The notes under the pieces were generated by a model. It was not told where the DNA came from, searched no databases, and saw only the letters and a program-made list of their open reading frames with translations. A program made the translations under genes and the position numbers. Below are positions 1-10,406 of a DNA stretch of 64,000 nt, piece after piece. Within the stretch, counting starts at the first letter, position 1. Each line of letters opens with the position of its first letter. This stretch comes from Adiantum capillus-veneris (lineage: Eukaryota > Streptophyta > Polypodiopsida > Polypodiales > Pteridaceae), in contig CM043967.1 in assembly GCA_014529385.2 (NCBI GenBank), forward strand, positions 7,468,501 through 7,532,500, read 5' to 3'.

Positions 1-2813
1 ATGCTCTTGACGACTCCATTTCCGCACTTCAATAGCAATCTTGGATTGTCGCGCACGCTCCATTGTGAGCTTACGAGCAAATGTTGTGCGAAAAAACCAA
101 TTGAACATCTCCTCCAAATAATTGGATTGCACCATTCCACCACCATGTCGAGTATTTTTGAGGTACACTCCCCTTGCTCGATAATGGAACTTCTCCATGC
201 CTTGAGTGCTAAAAATTTCAAGCGATCCATACTTGTGCATAAAAAATGCACCATGCGCAAACAAGATATGCTGTTCACATGAGTAAACGATCCACATTAT
301 TAAATAAAAACAATCCCTTGTAATGAATACACCATGTAAAATGACTTACCATGTAATGTGTGATGTTATTTTCACCCCAAGAAAGGGTGAAGACCTTGGT
401 AAAATCTGCCAAGGCTTCTTGAAATGATTGGCGTTGTTCTTCTGTTGTGCTATTAAGGCCCATAAGCTTGACCATTTTATCAAAATGTGCCCAAACTTGC
501 TTGCGCTTGTTTGCAAGCTCGCCATTTGAATCATTGTCGGTAGTAGCTTTGCATAACTCCTTCCAAAGCTCCCAAAGGTTACCTGCCTGGTGGTTGGAGC
601 TGTTTTGAGCATCATATCGACTTGGCTTTCCTTGGGAAACTTTCTTCAAAAAGTGTCTAGCTTTTTGTCCACTCATTGACACTTGTTGAGCAATTTCATG
701 GGCCTCCCCTATGTTTTTTGCAGCAACGATAGACACATTTCCACCGTGACAGCCAATGGAATTCAAGAGTACCTCCACTCTTTCGATCGCTTCCTGAGAC
801 TTTTCCAACGGTTTCATTGTGAAAGCATAGTCAATGTGGAGCTTCAATAGCCTATCAAAAATGTGCATGAATGCGTGTAATGTACAAAAATGTACATTCG
901 ATAGAGGAAATCGAAAGATTGGATTCCAAGCGTGGTCCTTTTGATCACGGTCTGGGGCATTGAGCATGGGACATCTCAGAATAGACGCTTCCCATTCTCT
1001 ACCTTCATCTCCAACATCACGACAATCTAACCCTTGTTCTCCATGCCCTTGCCATGGAAGCATGGAACCGGCCTTTGCAGTGCTCTTATGTGATTTGTTT
1101 CCATTAGGTTTGTACCCTCGAGTGAAAAATAGACAAGGCATGAGAGAAGAAGCCCCTTGTTTGAAGCCAAGCAAACACTTTATGGTCTTCAAATCCCCAC
1201 CTAAGTGCCACTCCACATCATAACTACCAAAACCCTCAATCTCCAACTTCTGACCTGCAATTTGGGAGTGTATTACTTCTGTGATCCATGGAGTTCTCTC
1301 AAAAATCCATGAAAGTACTCCATTGGTCTCTTTGGGCACCTCAATAGCACCCAAGCACCAAATGTCTTTCTCTGATTGCACGCTAAAAGATGGGGTGGGA
1401 GATGGCTCGATTGAATCCCTTCGCTTGGTTTGCAGAAGGGCCTCGTTCATTAGAGTGACACTTAACCTCTCTAACCTTTGGCCTTTCACTATTTGACACT
1501 CATCGAGTTTCAGCACAAAAGCGACTTTTGTGCCAAGCACTACAAAATAAATAGTGCTAAGACTTTAAACTTCAGAGTTATAATAAGAATAATACCAAAG
1601 TGTCACCTTCTTCAGGTAACTCGTAAAATCTAAGCATGGCTTCTTGAAGCCTTCTAAGATCCACGAAAATATTGTTCCACATTGTGTAAGGAAAGCCCTT
1701 CTCCGAAGGTCTTATGGATTGTTTCTTACCTTTTCCCCTTGTCTTTGTTGCGCACGAAGCATAAAGGGAAGTTGGCATTGTGTCCTCAATGTGTAGGTAT
1801 GTCCCAATGCGGGAGAACACATCTTAGTTTGTGGCCTTCTTTGCGAGCTTGACCTTGTGAGGAACGGGAAATAGGTTTTCCACAATGCCATGTTCTTTGA
1901 GGGCATCCTTTAGGAGTTGGAAAATAGCCTGATAGGCTTTGGTGTTGATTCCAGCCTCATCACAAGCTTGTTGAACGTCATCATCACTAACCACATTTCT
2001 TAATTTACGCATAAGGTCCTTGGTGACTGCATCCTTAATGTGCTTACCTCTAGGTGATTGTAAGATAGAAATCACGTCCTGGATATTGAAACAACTAGTG
2101 AGAAGGTTGACTCGATCATCTTGGCTTGTTCCACCGCATGCCTCCTGGATGAAGTTTCTAGCAACAAATAAACATAAATGTTAGAAAATAGTGTGAAGTA
2201 AGAATGTATCATGCAAGTAAAGACCAAATCACCTTGTGGCTATAACTCGTCGTTTGCGTGCTCCTTCCGAATGTGCAAGAGTTTCAATGGATGAATACGT
2301 GTGTTTGCGTTCCCTTGCACCAAGGGGTGTTTCTTTCAAGTATGTGATGGTGTTGGTAAGCTTCTAGATGTGGGACTCCTTTTCTTGCATTTGTTGTTCA
2401 AGAGTTTTAACTACCCTCTCCGAAGAGGCAACACTCTCTTGTAATGCCGTCATCTTGAGGTGAAGAGCTTGACATTCGTGCATCCACATATGCAAAGAAG
2501 CACTTGCACCCATACACAACCGCTTGCAATAGCCTAACAAACATGTTTCTCCCCTCCCAAGAAATTGAAGAAATGTGGAAAGGCTATTAAATGATGGATG
2601 GAAGCGGCTTATAGGATCGTAAGGGTACAAATGGCCATCCACCCAAATGTCAACATTGGTCTCACAAGCGGTGCGACGTTCCTGTGATGACTTTTGATCA
2701 CCTTCACTAGTGGTCTTTGGTGCAAATGCCGTGGGTAAGCGAATATGTATGCTTTTGGTGTGCGGAGTACGTGGTGGTGGAAGAAAAATATTTGTGATGT
2801 CCGTAAGCACCAT
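1..2813 (-). pseudogene. Unrecognised four-exon gene, partial at left edge, two in-frame stops
   Basis: Minus-strand gene whose exons I joined by hand: 2813-2233, 2157-1607, 1539-350 and 270-1 (continuing off the window). Introns 2232-2158, 1606-1540 and 349-271 are all GT..AG and 67-79 bp, and every junction keeps frame, giving at least 864 codons from the ATG at 2813. The reading frame is broken only by TAG at 2366-2364 (codon 150) and TAA at 1826-1824 (codon 305); similar-looking protein continues after both. Visible features are a predicted coiled coil near residues 120-150, the motif EWHLGGDLKTIKCLLG in exon 3, a FPLSNVHFCTLHAF stretch and a C-terminal THYM/HILFAHGAFFMHKYGS segment. I do not recognise the family. 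The motif style recalls uncharacterised, repetitive, transposon-associated proteins, which is inference only. It is either a recent pseudogene or one member of a multicopy family. Confidence 0.6.
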
Positions 2814-2845
2814 GGAAGCTTTTGTGTGAGGAAGCAAATGATGAA

Positions 2846-2996
2846 AAGATAGAGGGAGAAGGGTAGAGAGGTTGAGGAAGATGGGAGGAGAGAAGGAGGG
2901 AGGGGGGGGAGGGAGAGATTGGGGAGGAGGAGGAAGGTAGGGGCAGGGAGAGAGAGAGAGGAGGGAGGAGGGAGGAGAGAGGAGGAGGAGAGAACA
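2846..2996. repeat. Purine-rich (plus) / CT-rich (minus) tract upstream of the left-edge gene
   Basis: A roughly 150-bp run of GGAG/GAGA/GGGA on the plus strand, so CT-rich on the coding strand of the gene starting at 2813. Pyrimidine-rich leaders are common just upstream of plant start codons, so this may be its 5' UTR or core promoter; it may equally be simple sequence. The stretch 3001-3413 beyond it is AT-rich and shows no gene. Confidence 0.5.
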
Positions 2997-3413
2997 AAAT
3001 GTTTATTACTTTTTGGGAAAAAAGAGTTTTGAAAAAATGGACTTTCTAAGCTTGTGGGTTAAAAAATGGGTCAAAAAATGATTTTTGGATATGTATATAT
3101 GTTGGGAGGGAGTTTTAAGTTAGAAACAAGTAAAAATGATTTTTTTTTTTAAAAGTCAAATTTTGTCTCTTTGTGACCCACGTTTTTGCTGATGTGGACA
3201 CACCCCTATGCTTCCTTCACTTTAAAAAAAGCTAGAGAGAGAAAGTAACCCTTTAGGTCCACAACCTACATTTGTCTAAAAAAAAGGCTAGAAAAGCCTA
3301 CTCAAAACTACCTTCTTCAATGCCCTTGCCCCCTAAACCCGACACAACATTAGCTTTAATCCCTAAAAATTAGGATTCTTTACAAGGCCCATGCAAAGTT
3401 CATATTTCTCCTA

Positions 3414-4120
3414 ATGCCTATGTTGGAATTTGCTTATAATAGTTCAAAGCATGTGACTACAGGGTTTAGTCCATTTATGCTTTTATATGGACTTCACCTA
3501 GATCACCTATTACGGTGGGGTTGGCTAAGGAGAATATACAACAAGCGAAGGATTTTCTCCAAGACCATTTTGACATGCTTCGAGTTGCTCGACAGAATGT
3601 TAAGCAAGCTCAAGGTCAATATAAGCAGTATGCAAATGAGCATCGTCATCTTGCTACTTTCGAAGAAGGAGACAAGGTTTTCCTCAAAGTTTTGGAGCAT
3701 TCAGAAAGTTTGAAGACGGGAAAAGTTGATGAACTTTCACCACGCTATTGTGGACTGTTTACCATTCTCAAACGTATAGGGCAAGTGGCCTATAAGTTAG
3801 CTCTTCTAGAGCACTCACGAATTCATCTTGTTTTTCATGTTAGCCATTTACAAAAACAGTTAGGATAGGATGATAATGTCATTGACACAGGTGTGTTAGT
3901 TGACCTTATCAAACCACCAAGCATTCCTCATGAGCCCGAAAAGATTTTGGATTCTCATGAGCTTCGCACCAGACATCATGTCAAACGACAGGTGGTCGTA
4001 AAATGGCTAGATAGACCTGAAGAAGGTTCTACATGGGAGAATGTCTTTGCACTTAAGAAAGATTTTCCTACGTTCATTTTCAAGGACGAAAACGATTCTC
4101 CAAAGGCGGGGGTAATGTGA
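3414..4120 (+). pseudogene. Ty3/gypsy integrase C-terminus and chromodomain remnant
   Basis: Three adjacent reading frames reconstruct the end of a chromovirus pol. 3414-3500 encodes the integrase-core tail (MLEFAYNSSKHVTTGFSPF). After a frameshift near 3500, 3515-3868 encodes the GPY-like C-terminal region (FEEGDKVFLKV, SPRYCGLFTILKRIGQVAYKL, HSRIHLVFHVSHLQ) up to a TAG. 3893-4120 then encodes a chromodomain-like tail (VKRQVVVKWLDRPEEGSTWENV). The catalytic DDE core, RT, protease and gag are absent, so the piece is dead. A purine-rich tract just before 4116 looks like the polypurine tract. A second fragment of the same family lies at 61.9-62.8 kb. Confidence 0.85.
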
Positions 4121-4304
4121 GGACATGGGTCCTACGGGCAAGGCCACCGGCACGGCCGGACAATGTGTACACTAGGGGGAGGCTATAAGATAGCACGGTT
4201 GGGTGGAGACTAGCACACGCATTACCACCACCCTTTCAATGATACTAGAAGAAACACCCAAAATTGAACATAGTGATTAGAGCCAAAGGATGCTAGCTCA
4301 TGAG
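4116..4304 (+). repeat. Putative start of the 3' LTR of the gypsy remnant
   Basis: The sequence starts TGTGAGGACATGG directly after a CAAAGGCGGGGG polypurine tract, as expected for the 3' LTR of the fragment upstream. It is cut off at 4304 by the copia element inserted at 4305. No matching 5' LTR is in the window, so the call rests on position and the TG start only. Confidence 0.45.
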
Positions 4305-4395
4305 TGAAGTGTGCATATGCGGTGTGTGTGCGGACAGTGAGAAGGAGGAGAGAGGGAGAACATGATGTGTGGGGTGGAGTAGAGTGGCAAGAAGT

Positions 4396-4999
4396 CCCGG
4401 GGGATTCACTCTATATACAAAATGGGACGCCACCTGCGAGCGGACAACTTTGAAAAAACCTCTTTATACAACTCATACTAGGGAATATGACTCTCCTTTC
4501 TACGCTTATACGACAGTCAATGCAGAAAATTATCATACCCCTATCTTACATATAAAATTTAAGTCTTGCATGATCTAACTGAGTAAAACTAGTCAAAGAG
4601 CGTGTAGCATAGTGACTCTCAACGTACTATGGAACCTCTTTTGTTAATAACTAGATGTACCCTCAATGTGTCCTAGTTTGACTTTGAAACTATGCGCCCG
4701 TTCAGCCTGCACTCTAGCTACTTGTCCAATTTTGCCCCATCAAAATTACTCAAGAAACATGGTTATGAAGTTATGGTAGGTTATCCATGTAGATTTGCAT
4801 CTATACCAACTCTTTATAGCTTTCATCCCTCAACAAATAAACTACAGTCACAAAACAAGCAATTGATACAAAGCAATGTTAGTTCTTGCATGTATCTTTG
4901 TAGCTATTGACTCACAAGTTTGAGGATGGACTCTTTTGGGAATCCATGATTTTCAAACACAAAAACTTCCTCTCATTTTCCCCTTTCCTCACTTCTTCC

Positions 5000-5034
<35 letters not shown>

Positions 5035-5184
5035 AATACGATACCCCCTCCATTATTTTTAAGCTTGGGAGATAAATTATCGCGGGCTTTCCCCTAACTT
5101 ATACGCTTATGTAACTTGTAGAAACCCCCCCCCCCCCCCTACACTTATGTGGTGCAATAAGTTTTCCATGGTGAATCCCCCGGG
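4396..5184. mobile_element. Non-autonomous TIR DNA transposon (MITE-like), 8-bp target duplication
   Basis: The 789-bp insertion has perfect 14-bp terminal inverted repeats, CCCGGGGGATTCAC at 4396-4409 and its reverse complement at 5171-5184. It is flanked by the 8-bp direct repeat CAAGAAGT (4388-4395 and 5185-5192). The paired copia LTR has the same locus unoccupied, with a single CAAGAAGT at 7171-7178, so this is a real insertion after the copia element arrived. An 8-bp duplication suggests the hAT superfamily, although the G-rich termini are not the usual CAGGG type. No transposase ORF is seen; it must be mobilised in trans. It contains two long poly-C runs. Confidence 0.88.
5001..5032. 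repeat. Poly-C run of 32
   Basis: An uninterrupted C32 lies inside the MITE, with a second run of 15 C at 5125-5139. The complementary strand is poly-G and could form quadruplexes. Exact length is uncertain because such runs are error-prone in sequencing. Confidence 0.9.
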
Positions 5185-5441
5185 CAAGAAGTAGCACTCA
5201 CTCCTTATTCTTCTATGTATAAAGAATAACTGAGTAAGTTAGTAGAGTCACTAGGTGATGGACGACCGACTCGTGCCAAGGCACAATGCCTTTACCCCAA
5301 CAGCCTCCCACGTAAAGGAGAATGTGCCAAATGTGGATGCTACTAGCTAAACTACTAGTATGTACAAGAGACTAGGTAAGAGACTCTCTTAGCCTATGTC
5401 TACTTGCTCGCTCTCTTAATCCACATGTAGCCGTATCGGTT

Positions 5442-6086
5442 CTAGTGGTAGGTGAGCATGTGTATCCAATCTAGATCTTGCATGTAAATCTCGCAAGCAA
5501 CTCTGTATCGTCTGCAAGCTCCAAAATGCATCATGCTAGTGTCAGTCATTGTACAACTGACAATCCCTACTGCAAATGGTCCCACTACAGGTGTTAGGTC
5601 GGGTCTTGACACTAGTAGGTCATACATGAGCCATCTAAATGCCGATGAAATCTGTGCAAATCTAGATGTACTAGCCTCTTGAGTGTTATGTACATGTGCT
5701 ACATCATCAAGACTATTCATCATGTATGGATGTGTCAACACCAACACTTGGATGGCTATGTCCCTCTCACCCATAGGTGGAAATGTGCATCTTGGCACCA
5801 ACTCATCAGCCTTTAGTATTAGCATGTCAAAGAAATCCATGTCTTTCATCTTTGCATGTGTCTCTAGGGAGAAAACGCGCTCTACCATTGTCTGCACAGA
5901 CTCTGACAACACCTGCTATGTCTCACTAGAGCACTTTTGCTCTACCTCTACCTCCATAGGGTCTAGCAACATGTCTTGCGCAGCTAAATGCTTTGTCTTG
6001 TGAGCATGGTGGAGCTCACCCATGAAGGAGACACGTCTCATCTCTTGCTCAAAGCATGCCAGCAAAAAAGCCGAGACTATGTCGTC
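5442..6086 (-). pseudogene. Unrecognised ORF carried inside the copia element
   Basis: An open frame of about 215 codons, broken once by TAG at 5918-5916. The upstream part reads DDIVSAFLLACFEQEMRRVS and the downstream part contains FFDMLILKADELVPRC and SAFRWLMYDLLVSRPDLTPV. Composition looks like a real, mostly helical protein. It has no match I recognise to copia gag, protease, integrase or RT, and it sits where pol would normally be. It could be a captured host fragment or lineage-specific element sequence; function unknown. Confidence 0.4.
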
Positions 6087-6242
6087 TTAAACCTCATACA
6101 CATGCATAGGATATACCAAGCCACTATGGTCACCTCTGACAATCACTAATGAGCCTCAATGCATCTAGAAAGATAGCTCTTTGAACAGTATCTAACACCC
6201 ATAATCTGCTAACCGTCTCATTAAGATCAAGCTCTATCTGAA

Positions 6243-6530
6243 CTAAGGAACATAGCACACATGTCGTAGTATATATGATGCATTATTGGGCAATGACAAG
6301 CAAACATAACCTACAATGTCACACATTGAACCATTCGCTAAGTGCACACAACCAAAGCTCCCACTAAAGAACCAGTCACAATGCAATGTGACGTGGAAAA
6401 TGGCATCCTGATCTAGCAACCAACAAGAAGGTGTGTCACTTGTAGAAGACATGTAAGGATGAGGAACGATAAAGGGAAACGTGGCATCACCATCACTGGC
6501 ATATGAAGCCACCGCTCTAGCATGTGTCAA
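6243..6530 (-). pseudogene. Copia aspartic protease remnant
   Basis: The frame contains WLLDQDAIFHVTLHCDWF followed by SGSFGCVHLANGSMCDIVG and LRHVCYVP. This is the familiar layout of copia retropepsin (W-DSGA-FH-T---DWF … GN---C-I-G … L--V-YVP). The catalytic D-S-G has become D-Q-D, so the enzyme is inactive. It lies upstream, in minus-strand sense, of the unrecognised ORF and confirms the copia assignment of the element. Confidence 0.8.
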
Positions 6531-7009
6531 AACCTCATTTGCATCTCACATACATCTCCGATGTTGTCTCATATGTCTGGAACAACTGTGCCTAATGTAC
6601 CTTCTGTGACCACAATGCCAACAATGCATATATCGGCAACTACGAGAGATCAAAGAGAAAAACTGCAGATATACATAAAACATGGTAAAATTTTGGGAAA
6701 AATCTGATAGAATTTCCCCTAAAAATTGAGTGAAAACTCAAAAAAAAAAAATCTCACCAAAACCAAATGAGAACAGACTCTCAATGTCTTAGTAAATAGA
6801 TCCAAAAATGGTATACATGCACTACCAAAAGCCTACCAAACTGGCTCACTCCTAGACAAGTGAATAGTTGAAGAGTGCCATGCAGTGCGAACTGCATGCG
6901 CGGTGCAGTGCGCGTGGAAAGGGGAAGAAGGAGAAGGAGTGCAAGGTGTGTGGGTGGAGAAACACTCAAGAATGAGCACTCACTCCTTTACCCCATCAAT
7001 TGTGTCTTG

Positions 7010-7021
7010 GCTCTAATACCA
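7010..7021 (-). promoter_or_regulatory. Primer binding site (tRNA-Met type) of the copia element
   Basis: TGGTATTAGAGC on the minus strand, two bases inside the 5' LTR end. It differs at one base from TGGTATCAGAGC, the complement of the initiator tRNA-Met 3' end. Confidence 0.8.
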
Positions 7022-7023
7022 AT

Positions 7024-7072
7024 TGAAGGGCATGTATGTGGTGCGTGTGTGGAGAGTGAGAAGGAGGAGAAG

Positions 7073-7144
<72 letters not shown>

Positions 7145-7297
7145 ACGATGTATGGGCTGGAACACAGTGGCAAGAAGTAGCACTCACTCCTTATTCCTCT
7201 ATGTACAAAGAATAAGTGAGTAATTTAGTAGAGTCAATGGGTGGCCAAACACCGGACGTCCAACCTCGGGCAAAGGCACGGTGCCTTTACCCCAACA
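7024..7297 (-). repeat. 5' LTR of the copia element, with (GA)n microsatellite
   Basis: A 274-bp LTR that reads TGTTGGGG…CTTCA on the minus strand. It contains an expanded GA run at about 7075-7141, and also the unoccupied site CAAGAAGT (7171-7178) that matches the MITE insertion point in the 3' LTR. Confidence 0.85.
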
Positions 7298-7880
7298 AGG
7301 AGGTTCGGTCTTAGTCCATAAGAAGTTCAAGCCATTGAAAACCATTATGAAGGTGTATGAAGCGAGAGTAGACAACCAACAGATGATGGAGCATCATTGG
7401 ATGACTTGTCCTAATGTAGAGATAGAAAAGCTAAGGTTGGAGATGTGCAAAAGCTTGATTAATATGGAACCTCCACAAGACATGACAACTCAGGCAAGGA
7501 TAATGACCCAACCACCTATTGATTCTAAAGAAACAAATGAGAGAAAGGAAAAGAGCTTAAATGATGCGGCTAAATAAGTTTTGATGAAGGAAGATGAGAT
7601 TGCAATTAACGACAAGGCTCACAAAAAAGAACTCAGATGAGAATGGTGAGAAAGAGGATAAAATAGGACCCAAGAACCTCAAAGGATTGGGAATGTAACT
7701 ACTTGTAAAGAAGTAGCAATTGAACACTTAATAGAAAACACAATAGATGAATCTTTTTATCATATATCTCCTATCATGCCAAACTTCAAAGGTGATTGGC
7801 CTAAAGAATTTTTGGAATGTAGCTAGGAAGGCTAGAAATGGAAACCATTTGTGGGAATCGGCACCTACTACGGAATTCAA
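7298..7880. other. Spacer between copia element and gypsy element A
   Basis: No gene recognised. An open plus-strand frame runs to 7577 (lysine- and glutamate-rich, about 93 codons beyond the LTR) but has no recognisable motif and only an LTR-derived start. It may be debris of an older element. Confidence 0.4.
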
Positions 7881-9470
7881 TGTCATAATAATCAATATCT
7901 AATTCTCCTAAATGATTTTCTCATATTAAACTGATCATTTAATGTGGGGAAGTGCCAAGGGAGAAAAAGCTAGAATATTGGTTAAGCTAGCAGACCGGCC
8001 ACAGTAGGGATCCAAAGGAGGGAAAATAGGGATCCAAAGGGGGGGGGCCATCTGCAAAAGAGCCATGTGCAACAATGGACTAAAAAGACCTTAAGGTTCA
8101 GCCCATTAAGACTTCCAAAATGCTAAGGTTCCAAAATTCAAAGGTTGTGTCCAAAGGTCAACCCTAGGGAAAATTGGATTCTTTGTGTGTGCCCTAAAAG
8201 TCTTTGCACATCCCTACATAGGAGGGGGCGAGCCCAAAGGTAGGGGATGAGAGAGAAAGCCACACACACACACACAGGCTCCCTTTACACAAAGGGAATG
8301 AGGGACACATGTCAGCTCCCTAGGCCAGATGCCCACAAGGTGTGCCCAATTCCTATTGGAAGACCCTTGAAGTGGACCAATGAGAATTAAGCTAGAGTAA
8401 ATGTAGTTTAATTAATTTAAAAACATTTAATAAAAGAAACCAATGAGAATTAAGTCTCCTAGAAGACTATTGGGCAGTCTCCCAAAGGGTCCAATGAGCA
8501 TTCAGAAGCCCCATGGCTTGCCTGATTTCTATTGGCCAGGAGACAAAGGGGTCCAATGAGAGTTTAGTTTAATTATTTAATTACCTAAAGCTCTCACAAA
8601 AGGGGAAAGGGGGACACATGTCAGAAGGCTATCACTTATGCTGCTTAATACCTATTGGCTTGACCTGGGGAGGTCCAATGAGGCAAAAGCCAGACCTAAT
8701 TAGCAGCTAGGGCTCGCCCAAGAGAGAGAGGGGGCTGATTTTTGCTTGGCATTGACACACACACACTCACACTTGACCATGTGTGAAGGAAGAATACTCT
8801 ATCTCCTCCCAAGCTTTAATGGAGAGCTCATCACCTACTCCAAGCTTGTGAGATAGAAGCCTACATCAACACTCTCTTGGCATGTGGATGCAAATCCAAC
8901 CAAGAGCCAAGCTTCAATGCATGCTCACCTCCTCTACCAAGCTAATTACTAAGCTAATCTATGCTAATATGAGTGATTATGTGAGGAGATGTACATCTTT
9001 CTCGTAAGATACTCCTTTTTCCTCTCAATCTACTCTCATACCCTGCTAGCTCTCACCATCTTCGAAGGTGTGTGAGGTCTTGGGTCTGAGAACGGGGATA
9101 ATTCAAGTTGTGTTTGATTAAGTGTTTTGCTTGGTGTATGAAGCTTCCATCTTCATTGCACTAGCTAGTCTTGAAGGAACACAAATAATTGTATTGTACA
9201 ATGTCTCTCTTGATGGGAGAAACCATAATACAAAGCCTTTTGGAGGGGGGACCGGCTCCATGCAAATCCGGTCCTCAACTGTTGTCAATAGCTTAAATTT
9301 CTCTCTTTTGAAAATATTGTCGATGCTATCTAACTAGGTGTTATGCTTTTTGTTGCTCTCTCCACCCAAGCACTCATGTAATTCTCATTAGGAATCTATT
9401 CTAATGAAATGCCCACTATGTTCATGCTAATTTCCGCTACACATAAGATTTTAGGCCATTAAATGTTACA
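7881..9470 (+). repeat. 5' LTR of element A
   Basis: A 1590-bp LTR from TGTCATAATAATC to AAATGTTACA. It matches the A2 3' LTR (30075-31557) and, inverted, the A3 LTR (42276-43898). It contains a short CA repeat near 8262-8277 and many CCAATGAGAATT-like blocks. The flank before it is TTCAA. Confidence 0.93.
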
Positions 9471-9471
9471 T

Positions 9472-9483
9472 TGGTATCAGAGC
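9472..9483 (+). promoter_or_regulatory. Primer binding site of element A
   Basis: TGGTATCAGAGC, one base after the LTR end, complementary to the 3' end of initiator tRNA-Met. Confidence 0.92.
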
Positions 9484-9887
9484 TCAAGGTTTCTCTTTTC
9501 TTGCTCAAGAAGGGAGGTCCTCAAGCTAGCTACAAATGGTTGGTATTATTAATTGCCTGTGAGTAAGTAGAATAGGGATTTTTCAGCCTTGCAGTGCGCC
9601 TGCCTTTGTGCAGTTAACGGGGCATCACCGTCGAGAGCTATGGTCTTAATAGTGGAGTCCTACGGGGCTTGCCTACGGCTTAACCACTATTGAGCTATTA
9701 GAAGCTTGACAGGAGCCGGTGCTGTTTTGGTGTCGAAAGACCCTCTCTTCTATTTCTTGCAATTAATGGTATTCGAGCCGCGGGTACAGTAGCTTGAGTG
9801 CTTTTTCTAAAGGGGTAAAGAGGAGTAGCAACTAGGGCTTGAAGTGCCAAAGTATACCTAAAAAGTTTACACCTAAAAATTGTTAGA

Positions 9888-10406
9888 ATGGCTGACAATA
9901 GTAAAGAGAGTGAAATTAATGTTGATAACTTTGATTTTGCTCATGAGCAAGCTACTAATGATGCTTCAATGCTTGTTAACTATCTTGTTTCTAGGCTTCA
10001 ACAAGCCATGGGCAATCCATCTCTCCAAAGTGAAGTGCAACGGCAGCTCCGTGCTCACGGGATTCTCCAAGCTCATCACCATGACGAGAGAACACCTAGG
10101 AAGCCTCCTTGTGAGACTACCAAAAGAGGTCTCTCTCCGATTCGGGAAGAAGAAGAGAATCCATATGAAGGGCTCAAGAATTTACTTCTTGATGATGCAT
10201 CTCCTTCCCAAAGGAGAACTCAAGAGCCTCCACCAAAGAAACGAGAAAGAAGCGAGTCTCCCGCCACCTCGGCAGAGATGGCTCCACGAAGACGGCGGGC
10301 TAAACGCTCTCCATCACCACCAAAGCGGAGAAGACCATCGTATTCTTCTCCTCACCACAATTCAAAGAGGGATGATAAAAAGCAAGAGAAGAAAAAGGCG
10401 AGATGA
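9888..10406 (+). pseudogene. Element A gag, N-terminal part
   Basis: Starts ATGGCTGACAATAG and encodes 172 residues: an acidic N-terminus (ESEINVDNFDFAHEQATND), then a basic Ser/Arg/Lys-rich region with RRRR and SPSPPKRRRP runs. Copy A3 begins with the equivalent MVDNSKESEI, supporting this start. The frame ends in TGA at the place where A3 reads GAGAAAGAGGACACC and A reads GAGATGAGGACACC: a one-base loss shifts the frame into the next ORF, which starts in the overlap. Confidence 0.85.

Larger units (their letters stand above)
4305..5302 (-). repeat. 3' LTR of the copia element, split by the MITE
   Basis: The two halves, 4305-4395 and 5185-5302, align with the 5' LTR at 7024-7297. Shared stretches include GAAGGAGGAG, the CAAGAAGTAGCACTCACTCC block, TATGTA.AAAGAATAA and CCTTTACCCCAACA. 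The large GA microsatellite of the 5' LTR is much shorter here. The 789-bp insertion accounts for the extra length. Confidence 0.8.
4305..7297 (-). mobile_element. Non-autonomous Ty1/copia-type LTR element, with a MITE in its 3' LTR
   Basis: On the minus strand a 5' LTR (7297-7024) starts TGTTGGGG and ends CTTCA. It is followed by a primer site TGGTATTAGAGC (7021-7010), about 1.7 kb of internal DNA, a purine-rich GTGGGAGGC tract and a 3' LTR (5302-4305) with the same termini. The 5-bp flanks are ATGAG (4300-4304) and AGGAG (7298-7302), a plausible decayed target duplication. The internal region holds only a copia protease remnant and one unrecognised ORF, with no RT, integrase or gag seen. 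It is therefore a deletion derivative that would need helper proteins. Without the MITE it would be about 2.2 kb. Confidence 0.8.

Noticed and set aside
2707-2997. Minus-strand ORF rich in Ser, Leu and Pro
   Set aside because: Reads the CT-rich leader upstream of the left-edge gene in a different frame.
6875-7223. Several overlapping ORFs with long Arg-Glu or Ser-Leu repeats
   Set aside because: They are translations of the (GA)n microsatellite in the copia LTR, open in all frames because the repeat lacks stops.
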